NCBI GenBank assembly: GCA_963082875.1
Contig: OY720098.1
Location: 13,578,001 to 13,642,000, forward strand
Direction of reading: 5' to 3'
DNA from: Corella eumyota
Lineage: Eukaryota > Chordata > Ascidiacea > Phlebobranchia > Corellidae
Length of the DNA: 64,000 nucleotides
In this document: positions 1 to 10,800 of the stretch, piece after piece
How the letters are laid out: each line of letters starts with the position of its first letter
Position numbering within the stretch: the first letter of the stretch is position 1
Position numbers and translations under genes: made by a program
The notes under the pieces: model-generated
What the model was told of the DNA's origin: nothing
The model's database searches: none
The model's input: the letters and a program-made list of their open reading frames with translations, nothing else

Positions 1-1161
1 GAAACCTGCAAACAATTGCGAATGTGATGTGTTCCAAACTGATTTACAACCATAAAGACATAACGAGGATTTTACCGCTTCGTAACTTACGAACAACAGC
101 ACAACTATTAAAAATAATGTTACCACCTGACGATGTCGCCGAACCAATATTTCTTAATAAGACCACTAAATATCGAGGAAAATATCTCTTTAACCCCAAC
201 TGGCTACAACGTGGATTGACCGACCTCTCACAACTATATACAAACAATGGCGAACACATTGAATTTAGCGACCTAGTTTCAAAATATAACATTGGAAATA
301 CAAATGACGATTACATTTTTTATATAAAACTAAAATCCAAGCTACCATATGTTGACGACTCTTATTTTAACAATAACACGCGCTCAGGTTTAAAATACAT
401 AGATGATATTTTACTTTTTCTTAAAACATACGGCGGTACAGTTAAGTCTATTTACAATTACCAATTAAATAATACAAAAACTCCGATTAAACAAAAATTA
501 AAATGGCAATCTACTATTAACGACCCGAGTTTAAACGAACACGTATGGAAATCAGTCTATAAACTAACTGCGGACACAAGTTTGACGACTAGATTGCGAT
601 CTTTTCAAATTAAATTAAACCTTAGGGCCATAGTTACTAACGATGCTCTCTTTGCGTTTGGGGTGAAGACCACGCCTGTATGTTCCTTTTGTAAAGCCGA
701 AAGTGAGACCATTTACCATATTTTTTGTAAATGCCCAGTAACCAACGTGTTCTGGGAAGATGCCATATCCTGGATTGCGGCCACATTAAGACTTCCTTTA
801 ATTATTTCTAACAGCGAACGTTTGTTTGGAGTGGTCTCGCATGATCACTCTCATTCGTTAATTAATTTATTATTATTATGCTCTAGATATATTGTTTATA
901 TTTGTAAATATGCTGAACGGACACCAACAATTAGGGAACTTATTTTTTTTGTAACCAACTTAAGAGATTGTGATTTGTATCGTTATAAAAAATTTAAAAA
1001 AATGGAAAAATTTTTTACAAAATGGTCAACTTTGCCTTAAACTATGTTTATGTTTGTATTTAGCTATTTAAAATTTTTAATATTTGTTTTTTAATATGTA
1101 CTACTACGTGCTACGCTATTCTTTCCTGTGTTGTACTGTATGTCGAATAAAAAAACTTTTG

Positions 1162-1198
<37 letters not shown>
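1..1198 (+). mobile_element. 3' end of a LINE with poly(A) tail
   Basis: The ORF2 fragment is followed by about 110 bp of 3' UTR, an AATAAA at about 1148 and a run of roughly 33 A ending at 1198. The sequence then changes character. The 5' end and any upstream target duplication lie outside the window, so full length and completeness cannot be judged. Confidence 0.75.
3..1040 (+). CDS. LINE (L1/Tx1-type) ORF2 C-terminal fragment
   Basis: This is the C-terminal part of a non-LTR retrotransposon reverse-transcriptase polyprotein. The frame is open from base 3, so the 5' part lies outside the window. About residues 195-260 form the zf-RVT region that follows the RT domain in L1/Tx1-type ORF2 proteins: a CSFC pair, then IYHIF and CKCP supply a C-x2-C...H...C zinc-binding pattern. 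The frame then runs through a basic, aromatic tail to TAA at 1038-1040. No RT catalytic motif is visible, because it would lie upstream. The tail after the stop ends in a poly(A) run, which fits one element copied by target-primed reverse transcription. No stop interrupts the visible 345 codons, suggesting a fairly young copy. Assignment to a clade rests on the zinc finger only. Confidence 0.8.
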   Translation, partial: NLQTIANVMCSKLIYNHKDITRILPLRNLRTTAQLLKIMLPPDDVAEPIFLNKTTKYRGKYLFNPNWLQRGLTDLSQLYTNNGEHIEFSDLVSKYNIGNTNDDYIFYIKLKSKLPYVDDSYFNNNTRSGLKYIDDILLFLKTYGGTVKSIYNYQLNNTKTPIKQKLKWQSTINDPSLNEHVWKSVYKLTADTSLTTRLRSFQIKLNLRAIVTNDALFAFGVKTTPVCSFCKAESETIYHIFCKCPVTNVFWEDAISWIAATLRLPLIISNSERLFGVVSHDHSHSLINLLLLCSRYIVYICKYAERTPTIRELIFFVTNLRDCDLYRYKKFKKMEKFFTKWSTLP

Positions 1199-1200
<2 letters not shown>

Positions 1201-1985
1201 GCAGATAACAGAAAACAAGAAGACCCAAAACTTTTAAGGACAACTTGTTTAATATCGAGAAAATCGGTGTGCATAAAGTGGTTACTTACCCTGTAAATAA
1301 TCGCCTATCGTATATTGTTAGGTTCTTTTTATTTGTTTGTGAATAGTTTTAGTTCAGACAGTCCGGCAGTCAGGTGGAGGCGAGTTTTGTAGTTTTATAT
1401 TTGTTGTTTTTAGTAAATGTTTACACTACAGAAGTATTAAATTTATTGTTGCCTTATCAAATTTTTAACAATAATGCATAATTGACCTTTGAACTTTAAT
1501 AGGTTGCAACTCGTTCGTCTTTTTAGCTTTTTGGGTGTCACTGAGTAGGTATTTGTACTTTATTTACGCAATCAAATCTGATAGTTTAAAATGTAAATGC
1601 TTGTTTTCTATATTTAGTAAGTATAGCTACTCACTGACTGACGGACTGGGGGATTTTAATATTTTATGTCTTACCTTAGTACCAAACTTTTTGTATACAT
1701 TTGAATTTGAATTATAGGGATGTGCAGATGGGTAAAAAATAGGGAGGTTTTCGACAAGATATTTTGTGTTCCAGCATAAAAAATAACCAAACTTGATGGG
1801 CACCGAAATTTTTAATTGTCGCCTAAAAGTTTTAATCTTTCGATAAACTTTAATCTACGCTCAGGCTCGTTGTGTATCATCATCTCTAATGGCAAGTCAG
1901 CGAGTATGTAGCCAAACATCAAAAGCCAGATTCTAACGACAGTAAAAATTTATGAAATAGTTTCTCCAGGTTAAACAGTCAGTTG
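1199..1985. other. Gene-free spacer between LINE and hAT MITE
   Basis: This is AT-rich spacer. The short open frame at 1535-1717 has no recognisable domain, low complexity and no flanking splice logic, so I do not call it a gene. The stretch may contain the promoter of the operon starting at MRPS36, but no core promoter element stands out. Confidence 0.5.
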
Positions 1986-1993
1986 GTCATAAC

Positions 1994-2518
1994 TAGGGAT
2001 GGGCTAAAATCCAAATTACTCGGATTCGACGAGTCCGAGTACTTTGTCGCGATACTCGGTCGAGTCCGAGTACTCGGTTATGACGTCATTTAAACATATA
2101 TAACTGGTTACGAGAATCTTTTTCGCATACTTTTAAAATTGCAAAATTTGCCAAAAAACACGTATTTATGGATTATAAAGTGTTTAACGTTGACAAAACT
2201 ACTTACCGCTGATAGCAATATCATTTTAAGTCCAAACAAAAATGAAAAAATCTTAATTCCTTATGCGTAAAATTTTACTGAGTAAAAAGTGTATTTGTTG
2301 CGCAATCGTTGCTTAAATAACGTGATATAATTGAGAGTAGATCGTAATTTATTAGTAAAAGGCAAACCTCGTATTTTTTATGTTTAGTAAATCGTATACG
2401 ATCTTAAATAACAAATTATTACTCGGCGTCCGAGTACTAAAAAATGCTCGACGAGCACAAGTATTAAAATATTCCTAATACTCGGGCTGAGTACTCGGAC
2501 TCGATTGGCCCATCCCTA
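1994..2518. mobile_element. hAT-type MITE with 8-bp target duplication
   Basis: This is a 525-bp non-coding element. Its ends are inverted copies of TAGGGATGGGC (right end GCCCATCCCTA). It is flanked on both sides by the identical 8-mer GTCATAAC (1986-1993 and 2519-2526). An 8-bp duplication and a TAGGG-type terminus are hallmarks of hAT transposons. The subterminal zones are rich in inverted CGAGTCCGAGTACTCGG-like motifs, probably transposase binding sites. There is no transposase reading frame, so it would need a partner in trans. Confidence 0.85.
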
Positions 2519-2795
2519 GTCATAACTTAAGACTTGCAGTTAGATTTTTTAAGAAAAAAAAAGAAAAGAGATGGCTTGGTTTATTACAAAATCTCCAATT
2601 TTAGTCAAATTATTGGATTGAAATGTTTGTTCTTTCTTATAAAAAACACTTTTAGTCTGTATTTAATGGGTTGTAACTTAAAGTTGCACAATAAAAAAAA
2701 TTCTTATTTATATAGCCTAAATGGAGTATTAAACGTATTGTTGCACACTAAATTTTGTCTTGCATTTATATAAAAATTCTTTATGTTTTATTAAT

Positions 2796-2797
2796 AG
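2796..2797 (+). other. Candidate (trans-)splice acceptor 5 bp before MRPS36 start
   Basis: A T-rich tract ends in ATTAATAG at 2797, and the MRPS36 ATG follows after five bases. No upstream coding exon is seen, so this AG is a good candidate for spliced-leader addition. It could equally be the acceptor of a 5' UTR intron. Confidence 0.45.
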
Positions 2798-2802
2798 GCA
2801 TA

Positions 2803-3048
2803 ATGAGTCGTGTTATTAACATTGTAAAAGCACATATCCCATTAATTAAATTTCCAAAAAGAGTAAAGTGGGCTCCTAACCTTAACATTGAAACTTCTGT
2901 TGCTGCAAGGCCCACTTTTGTCAGGGCAACCTTAAAAAATCAAGGCAAGGACACAATAGAAGTTTTTAGAGTTGTGCCTGATCGTTTCCGTCGACGACCA
3001 ATTGACATTGCAGAACTGGAATACATACAAAGAGGAGGACCAGAATAG
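2803..3048 (+). CDS. MRPS36: MRPS36 / KGD4, alpha-ketoglutarate dehydrogenase subunit 4
   Basis: This is a small mitochondrial matrix protein of 81 aa. In current understanding it tethers E3 to the E1-E2 core of the 2-oxoglutarate dehydrogenase complex; it was earlier listed as a small-ribosomal-subunit protein. The signature is at both ends: an N-terminal VIKAH/RFP-type segment (here VKAHIPLIKFPKR) and the invariant C-terminus ELEYIQRGGPE, matching the EEMEFIQRGGPE end of the human protein. I chose the ATG at 2803 because it matches the family start; an in-frame start 48 bp upstream would cross the probable splice acceptor. It is about 20 aa shorter than the human protein in the variable middle. 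ALKBH1 follows on the same strand only 46 bp after its stop, suggesting a shared pre-mRNA. Confidence 0.88.
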   Translation: MSRVINIVKAHIPLIKFPKRVKWAPNLNIETSVAARPTFVRATLKNQGKDTIEVFRVVPDRFRRRPIDIAELEYIQRGGPE

Positions 3049-3094
3049 AATTAGATTAAATTTGTTTACACAATTTTTTGTTTTAATAATTACA

Positions 3095-4015
3095 ATGAAT
3101 GCAAAAAAAAATTCTACCGAAGATAGTATTTTTAAACAAACATTTAAATTTTACAAACAAAAAGCAAAAATGCCTTCCTTTGATGAAGTAATTGATTTTA
3201 ACAATCTTGAAAGTTTAGATGTTGAAAAAACTTGTTTTGATCTTTCCGAGCATGATTCAAATTTAGGTTTAAATTTTGTACCTAACCTTGAAGTCATTCA
3301 CTTCAATCCTATTTCAGGATTGTATTATATCAAAAACCCTTTTACTAAAGAAGGTAAACAATTTTGGGTTAATAAATGTTTACAAACCTTTTCGAAACCA
3401 CCACAGCGAACAAATATTGATTTTACAAGAGATTACGAAGATGTGTGGGAAGAAAGTTGTAAAATTTTAAAAGAAAATTGTGTATTAAATATAAACCAAA
3501 AAGATCAACTTAACATATTAAAAAAAACCCCAGTATGGAAACTAAGATGGGCAACTTTAGGAATTCATCATAATTGGAACACAAAAGCCTACAACTTAAC
3601 GGAACCCTCGAAATTACCGACAAGAATAAATGATCTTGCCCAAATATTTGCAAAATCAATTGGTTGTTATGATTTTAAAGGTGAAGCAGCAATTATTAAT
3701 TACTACCATCCAGGTTGCAGACTCTCCCCTCATGTAGACACATCTGAAGTTAGCCTTGACCCCCCTTTAATTTCAGTGAGTTTTGGCCTACCATGTATCT
3801 TTTTAATTGGAGGTAATACCAAAGATATTAAACCCCATGCTATTAAAATTCAATCTGGTGATGTTTTAATTATGAGTGGAAAATCCAGACTTGCTTACCA
3901 TGGTGTACCAAGAGTGATGGAACGAGAAGAAATACAAAAAATCAATGACATGGAGGATTTATTTTTAGCTCATTCTAGAATTAATATGAACATTAGACAA
4001 GTTCACAAAATTTGA
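3095..4015 (+). CDS. ALKBH1: ALKBH1, AlkB-family 2-oxoglutarate/Fe(II) dioxygenase
   Basis: This is a nucleic-acid dioxygenase of the AlkB family. ALKBH1 demethylates tRNA m1A and is tied to mitochondrial tRNA modification; other substrates are debated. The single exon encodes 306 aa against 389 in human, with shorter ends. The jelly-roll core is complete: the iron ligands are H213 and D215 (in SPHVD) and H269 (in AYHGVPRV), and R295 and R301 (in SRINMNIRQV) form the 2-oxoglutarate clamp. The upstream ALKBH1 block WKLRWATLGIHHNW is also recognisable. The same frame stays open upstream to 2972, overlapping the MRPS36 end, but ATG 3095 is the first start after that gene. The 46-bp gap and co-orientation with MRPS36 and MTMR14 argue for an operon. 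Confidence 0.92.
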   Translation: MNAKKNSTEDSIFKQTFKFYKQKAKMPSFDEVIDFNNLESLDVEKTCFDLSEHDSNLGLNFVPNLEVIHFNPISGLYYIKNPFTKEGKQFWVNKCLQTFSKPPQRTNIDFTRDYEDVWEESCKILKENCVLNINQKDQLNILKKTPVWKLRWATLGIHHNWNTKAYNLTEPSKLPTRINDLAQIFAKSIGCYDFKGEAAIINYYHPGCRLSPHVDTSEVSLDPPLISVSFGLPCIFLIGGNTKDIKPHAIKIQSGDVLIMSGKSRLAYHGVPRVMEREEIQKINDMEDLFLAHSRINMNIRQVHKI

Positions 4016-4082
4016 ATTGTTTATACCATTTATGTTTACCTTATATAATTTATGTAAAAAAAATTTTAGTGTTGTCATTTTA

Positions 4083-4088
4083 AATAAA
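4083..4088 (+). terminator. Poly(A) signal after ALKBH1
   Basis: AATAAA lies 68 bp after the ALKBH1 stop, in the 256-bp gap before MTMR14. Further downstream, a T-rich tract ends in an acceptor-like TTTTAG at 4246. Signal followed by acceptor is the arrangement expected between two genes of a trans-spliced operon. Confidence 0.5.
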
Positions 4089-4244
4089 AATTTACGAAGT
4101 ATATAACTATTAAACTTTATTTTTAATTTGTCACTGAACTTTAAAAGATTGGTTTCACTTTTAATGTTTATGCTGGTTGGTATTTAAAATTTGGTAAATC
4201 TTTGTTAGAGTTTGCATAAAAAAAACCTTGCTTATTTTTATTTT

Positions 4245-4246
4245 AG
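4245..4246 (+). other. Candidate (trans-)splice acceptor before MTMR14
   Basis: A tract of TTATTTTTATTTTAG ends at 4246, 25 bp before the MTMR14 start codon. It has the form of a 3' splice site, and no upstream coding exon is needed. I infer spliced-leader addition; a 5' UTR intron is the alternative. Confidence 0.45.
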
Positions 4247-4271
4247 GTGTTTTTGTACCTTAAATGTAATA

Positions 4272-6485
4272 ATGGCTGGAGAAGAAAGCAAAATTTTCAA
4301 GCTGTTGACCTATGCTCTAAATGAGGGAAATGTATTTTTGCCTGAGGAACAATTTGCAAGTGAACTTGTAGAAGATTGTTTAAAGCTTTTTAATTGCGAT
4401 TATGTATGTAGCACCATAGACAATAAAAATGGATCGCTATGCAGTACATATCCTATTCAAATAATTATTCCCATACACCAAAAAGTAAATGGAAACTTTA
4501 AAAATGGAATAACTAATTTTAAGGAAAGTGATATGACAGATCTTATACAAAGAGGACGTTTTGCAAGAACAAGAGGTCGATTTCCAGCTCCAGTGATCCT
4601 CGTGGCAGGAAAGTATGTTTGTCGATCTTCAACCTTGGCCAGATCCCCCGAAATTTATGGGAGAACTTCTTACCAATATTTAACATCGTCAGGGCAAAAT
4701 GAAAATGACACGTTAGTAAATAGTTCATCTCAAAATCACATAAAAAATGGTTTTGTTAAACAATCACCTAAAGCAAATAGTAATTTATGGAAGTATAAAG
4801 TAAACGAGGAAAGTATACAAGAAGAATGTAAGGAAAACAATAATCTTGTCAATGGAAACTCTAGAGAAAAAAACCTTAATGGGAATGGTCAAAACAAAGA
4901 GTGGTTGTTGGATAAAATGAGAAATACAGATATTGATTTACTTCACCACCTTAAAGTAAACGTAATCTGCGATTTTATGGTTGAAAAAAAGAAGGTGAAA
5001 TTTGGTATGAATGTGACTTCATCTGAAAAAGTCGACAGGCAACAGAGGTATTCTGATTTTGGATTAATTTGTATTCCATACCCTGGATGCGAATTTTTTG
5101 CCGATTATAAACACAACAATTACACTGGCATAGGATTAAAGTTTGATTGGTCTCAACAATTTGTTGATGCAAAGTTACAAGTTCCTGAAAAAGTTCACAA
5201 TGTACCTGGTGTTCAGTGGAACAATTATGTGGATTGGGACTTGGTTAAATTAACTCAAAATTATCTTAAACTTTTATTAAATTGCATTACCAAACCTTGT
5301 TCTTCTGGTATGTTGCTACACTGTATATCAGGCTGGGACCGAACCCCATTATTTGTATCTCTATTACGCTTATCTTTATGGGCTGATGGGATTATTCATC
5401 AATCACTGAATGCTGATGATATAGTTTACTTAACACTTGCTTATGACTGGTTACTGTTTAGTCACCAGTTTGCCGATCGCATTGAAAAAAGTGAAGAAAT
5501 CATGCATTTTTGCTTTTATTTTTTAAAGTATATTTCTTCTGTTGATTTTTCACTGTTACCACATTTAAATAACACCGACCTTTTTACATCAGAAAATGGT
5601 AATTCTGTGGAAGACATGTTTGATTTTGAACAAAGTGATGCTGAAAATCAGAATATTTTAAATGGAATTTCACTTAACAACAGTTACTTAAATGATCATC
5701 TAAGTCAAAACACTGATATGCAAGAAATTCAGGAATGCTTGCACAATTTGGTTGATCAAGCATCCAAATCTGATTGTTTACATTGTGATAATGTTTTAAA
5801 TAATGACAATTTATCTTTAGAAAATGAATCAACAACAATAACCTGTAATGAAAATTCCCATTTAACCCCTGCAACTTTACCTCTTATTTACACTTCGACC
5901 CATCAATTAAATGGTTTAACTCATACAAATGAACCTGATAATGTTTTTGATAAAAATTACATCCTGGCAACAACACCAAACTCTGCTCTTTCTACAAGTT
6001 TTAATAAAGCAAAAAATAACTTAAATGCTTTTGAAAGTGATCATGACCTCATTTCAAATTCTTTTCCCACCGCTAACAAGAGAGTTAGTGAACCAATATT
6101 TGTCCCAAATGGTAAGGTATCATCCCAAAGTTTGGATTGTTTGCTCGACAAAGTAAGCAATGTAGGAAGTTCTTCTAATACCGGGAATGCAGAACCTGGA
6201 AGTAGTTGGCAGTTAATTTCTCCCTTAGCTGCTCCCCAAGAGCAAACAAGAATGAACACTTCACCTGAAAGTTCACGAAAAAGCTCAACAGTATCATCAA
6301 TAACATCTGAAACCAGTGTTTTTAAATCAAAACTTTTGCGACGAAAAGAACGGTTAGAATCAGCCACCAATGTGATGATACCTGCATATTGTGCAGCAGT
6401 TCAAAAAAGAAGACAAGAACAAGAACAAGCAAGTACTTTATCTACTATGTTTGGTAATATTGCCCATTTTATTAAGCGCGCATAA
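4272..6485 (+). CDS. MTMR14: MTMR14 (Jumpy), phosphoinositide 3-phosphatase
   Basis: Myotubularin-related protein 14 removes the 3-phosphate from PI3P and PI(3,5)P2 and acts on autophagy and muscle calcium handling. One exon encodes 737 aa (human 650). The catalytic loop is intact: LLHCISGWDRTPLF places the nucleophile at C351 and the P-loop arginine at R357, the exact CX5R spacing of MTMR14. Other family blocks are GRFARTRGRFPAPVI near residue 100, HLKVNVICDFM near 225, and the region after the P-loop that ends in HFCFYFLKYI. Residues from about 430 to 690 are a long Ser/Asn-rich, presumably disordered linker. The basic C-terminus is conserved in style. I chose ATG 4272 because the preceding 20 in-frame codons span the acceptor-like sequence at 4246. 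An uninterrupted 2.2-kb exon is unusual for this gene. Confidence 0.93.
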   Translation: MAGEESKIFKLLTYALNEGNVFLPEEQFASELVEDCLKLFNCDYVCSTIDNKNGSLCSTYPIQIIIPIHQKVNGNFKNGITNFKESDMTDLIQRGRFARTRGRFPAPVILVAGKYVCRSSTLARSPEIYGRTSYQYLTSSGQNENDTLVNSSSQNHIKNGFVKQSPKANSNLWKYKVNEESIQEECKENNNLVNGNSREKNLNGNGQNKEWLLDKMRNTDIDLLHHLKVNVICDFMVEKKKVKFGMNVTSSEKVDRQQRYSDFGLICIPYPGCEFFADYKHNNYTGIGLKFDWSQQFVDAKLQVPEKVHNVPGVQWNNYVDWDLVKLTQNYLKLLLNCITKPCSSGMLLHCISGWDRTPLFVSLLRLSLWADGIIHQSLNADDIVYLTLAYDWLLFSHQFADRIEKSEEIMHFCFYFLKYISSVDFSLLPHLNNTDLFTSENGNSVEDMFDFEQSDAENQNILNGISLNNSYLNDHLSQNTDMQEIQECLHNLVDQASKSDCLHCDNVLNNDNLSLENESTTITCNENSHLTPATLPLIYTSTHQLNGLTHTNEPDNVFDKNYILATTPNSALSTSFNKAKNNLNAFESDHDLISNSFPTANKRVSEPIFVPNGKVSSQSLDCLLDKVSNVGSSSNTGNAEPGSSWQLISPLAAPQEQTRMNTSPESSRKSSTVSSITSETSVFKSKLLRRKERLESATNVMIPAYCAAVQKRRQEQEQASTLSTMFGNIAHFIKRA

Positions 6486-7839
6486 TACACCTGAAAATTC
6501 TTTAAAATTTATATATACCAAAAAATTCACTCTTACTAAATTGATATAAGCATTAGTGTGTGTTTCGGGGCTTGCAAAAAAATGTGAAATGTTTGTAAAC
6601 ACTGTAGAATGTGTTTGTAGCACTACTGTTTAACTTTCTAACAATATAGTGCATATTTCTTAACTCACTGTTCTAGATTTACACTTTTATTTTGGCTATA
6701 AAATTCAGTTTAACTATTTTCAAGATAAATTTATTTTCAAATATTTCAAAATAATGTTTATAACTATTTATTGTTTGATTTTGCGCAAGTAAAATCTGTA
6801 ATTTTTTTATTTAATTTGGGTAATAATGATAATTTATTTGTTAATAGTATGAAGCCTATATAACAATAATGGTAAGGAGCTATAATCGGTGTTTTTGCTT
6901 AAATTGGCAATAATATGTATGCTACATTGTTCATCTATGTGATTGTCTTCATTAATTAGTAAAAGTAAACTTTTCATATACCTGCTAGTCAGGTTTGGTG
7001 TATAACTATAATTTTAATATATTAGATTACTGTATCAAAACTTTAATACTTAATCCAATATTTACAGTCTCATAACAAGACTTTATTTACTTAAAAGCAA
7101 AGTGAAACCATTAAAAAATAAAGTACGCAATATGCTTTATTCTAACAGCACATCTGCTAGTAACTTTATAAAGCTTGCAATGACTTATACACTATTGTCT
7201 GTTATCAAACATTACAAATTGTAGATGTGCTTTTTGATTTTTATAAATGAAAAAATGTTTTAATTGTTTTTGATCAGCATACAAATTAAAAAAAGCTGAC
7301 AGAACCATACATAAATTTAAAAAGGCATATCTGTGTAAATGTCTTTTACACTGATAGAATATTTTATGTAAGTAAAACCTTGATGACTTGGGAGATGGGC
7401 TTAAAATAAATCATATTTTAATTATGTTGTTTTAAGATTTTGCGTTGGCTGGCTGCAATATAAATTTTATTTTGTTTAAATATATACTCCTATATACACC
7501 AATTCGTGTGTTTTGTTTTGTGAATTAAAAACAACAGAAGCAGCTAATATTTACATTTTTATTTATTTATTTTGTTATATGCTAGGTTGATTAAACACAA
7601 TTTTCATTAAATATTAACAATTTTTAACTGGAAATGTTTTTTTAAATTAATTTTGATTTTTGTAATCAATAATTAATGATATTTATTATTAATAAACAGC
7701 ATTAAACACACCACAATTGATTAGTTTTGTTGACTATTTATTCAAAAAACAGCATACCTAATACCTACTTAGCTCAATTTAAAATTAATATTGACAATTT
7801 TTATATTATAACAATAAATTCATTTTTTAACATTCTAAT
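6486..7839. other. Convergent 3' UTR region of MTMR14 and TBCD
   Basis: This AT-rich stretch has no supportable gene. An AATAAA at 7117-7122 could serve MTMR14. The stretch separates two genes that converge on it. Confidence 0.5.
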
Positions 7840-7845
7840 TTTATT
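7840..7845 (-). terminator. Poly(A) signal of TBCD
   Basis: TTTATT on the + strand reads AATAAA on the - strand, 28 bp beyond the TBCD stop codon. This is a normal distance for a short 3' UTR. Confidence 0.6.
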
Positions 7846-7872
7846 CACAATTTGTACATAACAAAAAAACAA

Positions 7873-10800
7873 CTACTTTTTAACAATCCTAGGACATGGC
7901 ACATCGAAACAACTACAAAGTTCATTTCTAATGGGGCGGAGTTCAATCACGTTTCTGTCCCACTCAGTCTCACTTAACAAAGCCATTACATTCTCCAACT
8001 TCTCTGTTTTTTTCAGAAGGTCATCATAAGTTAAAACCATTTCATATAGCTGAGCTCCTGTAGTTCTGCGCACTATGGGGTATCTATGACATAGAAGAAC
8101 TAGAATTTGGCTAAGAACTAACTTTTGAAACTCTTTGCGATTAAATTGCAAAAGTCCACAAAAAACTTGGATGCTAAGAAGAACTTTTTGTGTGTTTTTG
8201 GACTTAAAAATCTCTTTCTTTGTAAGAAAAAGTAACTGATCTTGAATTTTGATAGTGGAACTATCATCTGCATTCACAAGAACAGAGAAGCTTCCTTTTA
8301 CTAGCAATTGATTCAAAGTTTTAAACAAGGGAATAATAACACGAAGTTGGTTGCTGTTATTTTCAAACACATTAATGAAATCTTGGCAAAATTTAATAAT
8401 GGATAAATGATCCTCTCTACAATCATCTAAGTATGAAAACAAAGCAACTCCACTAGCCTCTGAAAGGGATTGAGTTAGATCACCAACAGAAATTATCAAA
8501 CCATTAATGATACTATAAGAGTAACTAGGAAGTGCAATCAAATTCTTGAGTCTGTCAAAAATATGTTCCATTGAAGAGTTGGTTTTTGTTGTTTTAAAAA
8601 TGCTCAACAAATCCTCTTTATGGGGGATAAATGGAATATTAGGAGTATGTAAAAGTTTAATGAATGAATTAATGGCCACATCTCTAACTTTGTGAATTTT
8701 TTCACATGCTTGTTGACTAATACCTGCCATTGTTTTTTTTATAGTGGTTTGGTCAAGTAGAGTATTGTCTTCCTTTGCTATACATACTGTAATATCTTGT
8801 AGGGCTATAATGACTGCGATTCTCACATAGGAACCTACATCTCCTCTATTGTCTCTTGTATAGTCATTCAAAGCAGCAAATAAAGCATTATACACTATGT
8901 TTAAATTTTCAGGACATAAGCCTAAATTAGGATTATCTTCGGCTGAAATTCCAGCAGAAACACAAACTTGTGATATTGCCTTTATTGCATTCGCTCTTGA
9001 ATCTGCAAAGGACCTTTCTATGTCACTTGTTATAGAAGATGCCTTGATCAATCCTGTTATCACTGTCATAAAACAAAGCTGTAACATTGGTTTTGGTAAG
9101 GAAGCAATAGCTTGCGCATAGCCACATCGTTTCCTTTCCACATCACTTGATAAATGAGAAACATATTCTTGAATAGCAGCCTCAGTGGCCAGAGAATCTA
9201 TAGATTTTATAGTTGTAAAAGGATCAGCGATTAAACTGACACAATTGATCGAAGACAACGCATTGATGGCTGCTTTGCATATCTCTTCATTGTTGTTATA
9301 AAGATGTAAATTAGATAGGGTTTCGTGTATTAGCTCTAACCAACCTTCTAAAATCAATTTTGGAACTGTAAAGACCTTTGTACATTGAGACAAGCGAGCA
9401 ATTAAATGACAGGCAGAAATTCTCATCATTTCCCCACTTAGTCCACGAAACAATTTGGCTTGTTTTAAATGAGCCACAATTCGAAATACTTCCTTAAGCT
9501 TAAGATTTCCGGAGATAAAAGTGCAAGAATTTTTTAATTCCAACTCATGAAGAGAGTGAACTATTTCAGCAACAATAATCATCGAGCCATGTCTGCATAG
9601 CAAATCTATACCAATACAGAGGGGTATTAACTCGGCCAAGACAGAACTTGCAACATAATCAGGCATCAACTTTGTTAATTTGTGCATTGACTGAGCTGCT
9701 AACCACCTGATATTGCTGTCCCAATGATCACGTTTTATTTTGACCAAATGGTTTATTAAAGCTCTTGTATACTCTGAATATTGAGCAATGTAAGGAGCAA
9801 TTTTAAGATAGGTATTAGTTCGATGACTAACAGTAAAGTAATCCGCTTTTGTGAGAATGTCAATACCATGGGGAAAGTTTCCTTGGCGGCCAACATTTTC
9901 TTGAAATGCTGCAGATGCTGCTCTTCGGCAGTTAACTTCTCTATCAAACACAGTTGTTATTAACAAAGTTTGTGCAATTTCTTTAACATAGTGAGTTAAA
10001 AAACTGGATTCATATGCTCGTGCAAATGACCAAGCCAAGTAACACGCTGCATCTCTAACATGAGCACCAACACTGCATGTACCTCGACGTTCATCATACA
10101 GCAAGGACTTAAGCAATATAGGCACTACTGTGTATAATCTTTCTGGTAAAAGTAAACCTCTTCTACCCAGCTCAGCCAGAGTTAAACAGCCACCATGCCA
10201 AGCACTATCTGCTTGGGAGATTGTAAAATTTTCAAGAACAGACTCCACCACTTCATCTGCTAATGCTTTTGGAAGCCGATTTGTTATTCTTCCAATTCCC
10301 TTTGCAGCCGACCATCTTACAACTGTGTCTTTATCTTTTAAACCATTTAATATAAACTCCAAAACTGTTTCAATTTCCTGCGGGACATCATAATCTTCCT
10401 CCTTCTCTTTTTCTTTAAAAATCTTCATTGTTTTTGGGGTACTTTCCATTTTTAAAGTATCTGATAAAGATCGATTTCCTCGTTGGTATCTCCATGCAGC
10501 AACTTGAGGCTTCAACATTGTCATACCTATTCTTTGACTAAGTTTTACAACCAACTTTTTTAAAACTGTGTTTTTGACATTGGTAAGTTTATGTTCTTGA
10601 AGCTGTTTTAAAACCACATTACAAAATTTTAGTAGCTCATCTCTCTTGCCTTGTTTAAACATTAAAGCCAAGACAGATAGACAACCCTGAATTGGAATAA
10701 TTCCCTTTATCATTTCTGAATCGGAGGTAGTTATTTTCACAAGGCACCAATCCACAAACGATGATAAATGTTGTTTATACACATCTGGTCTTGTTATAAA

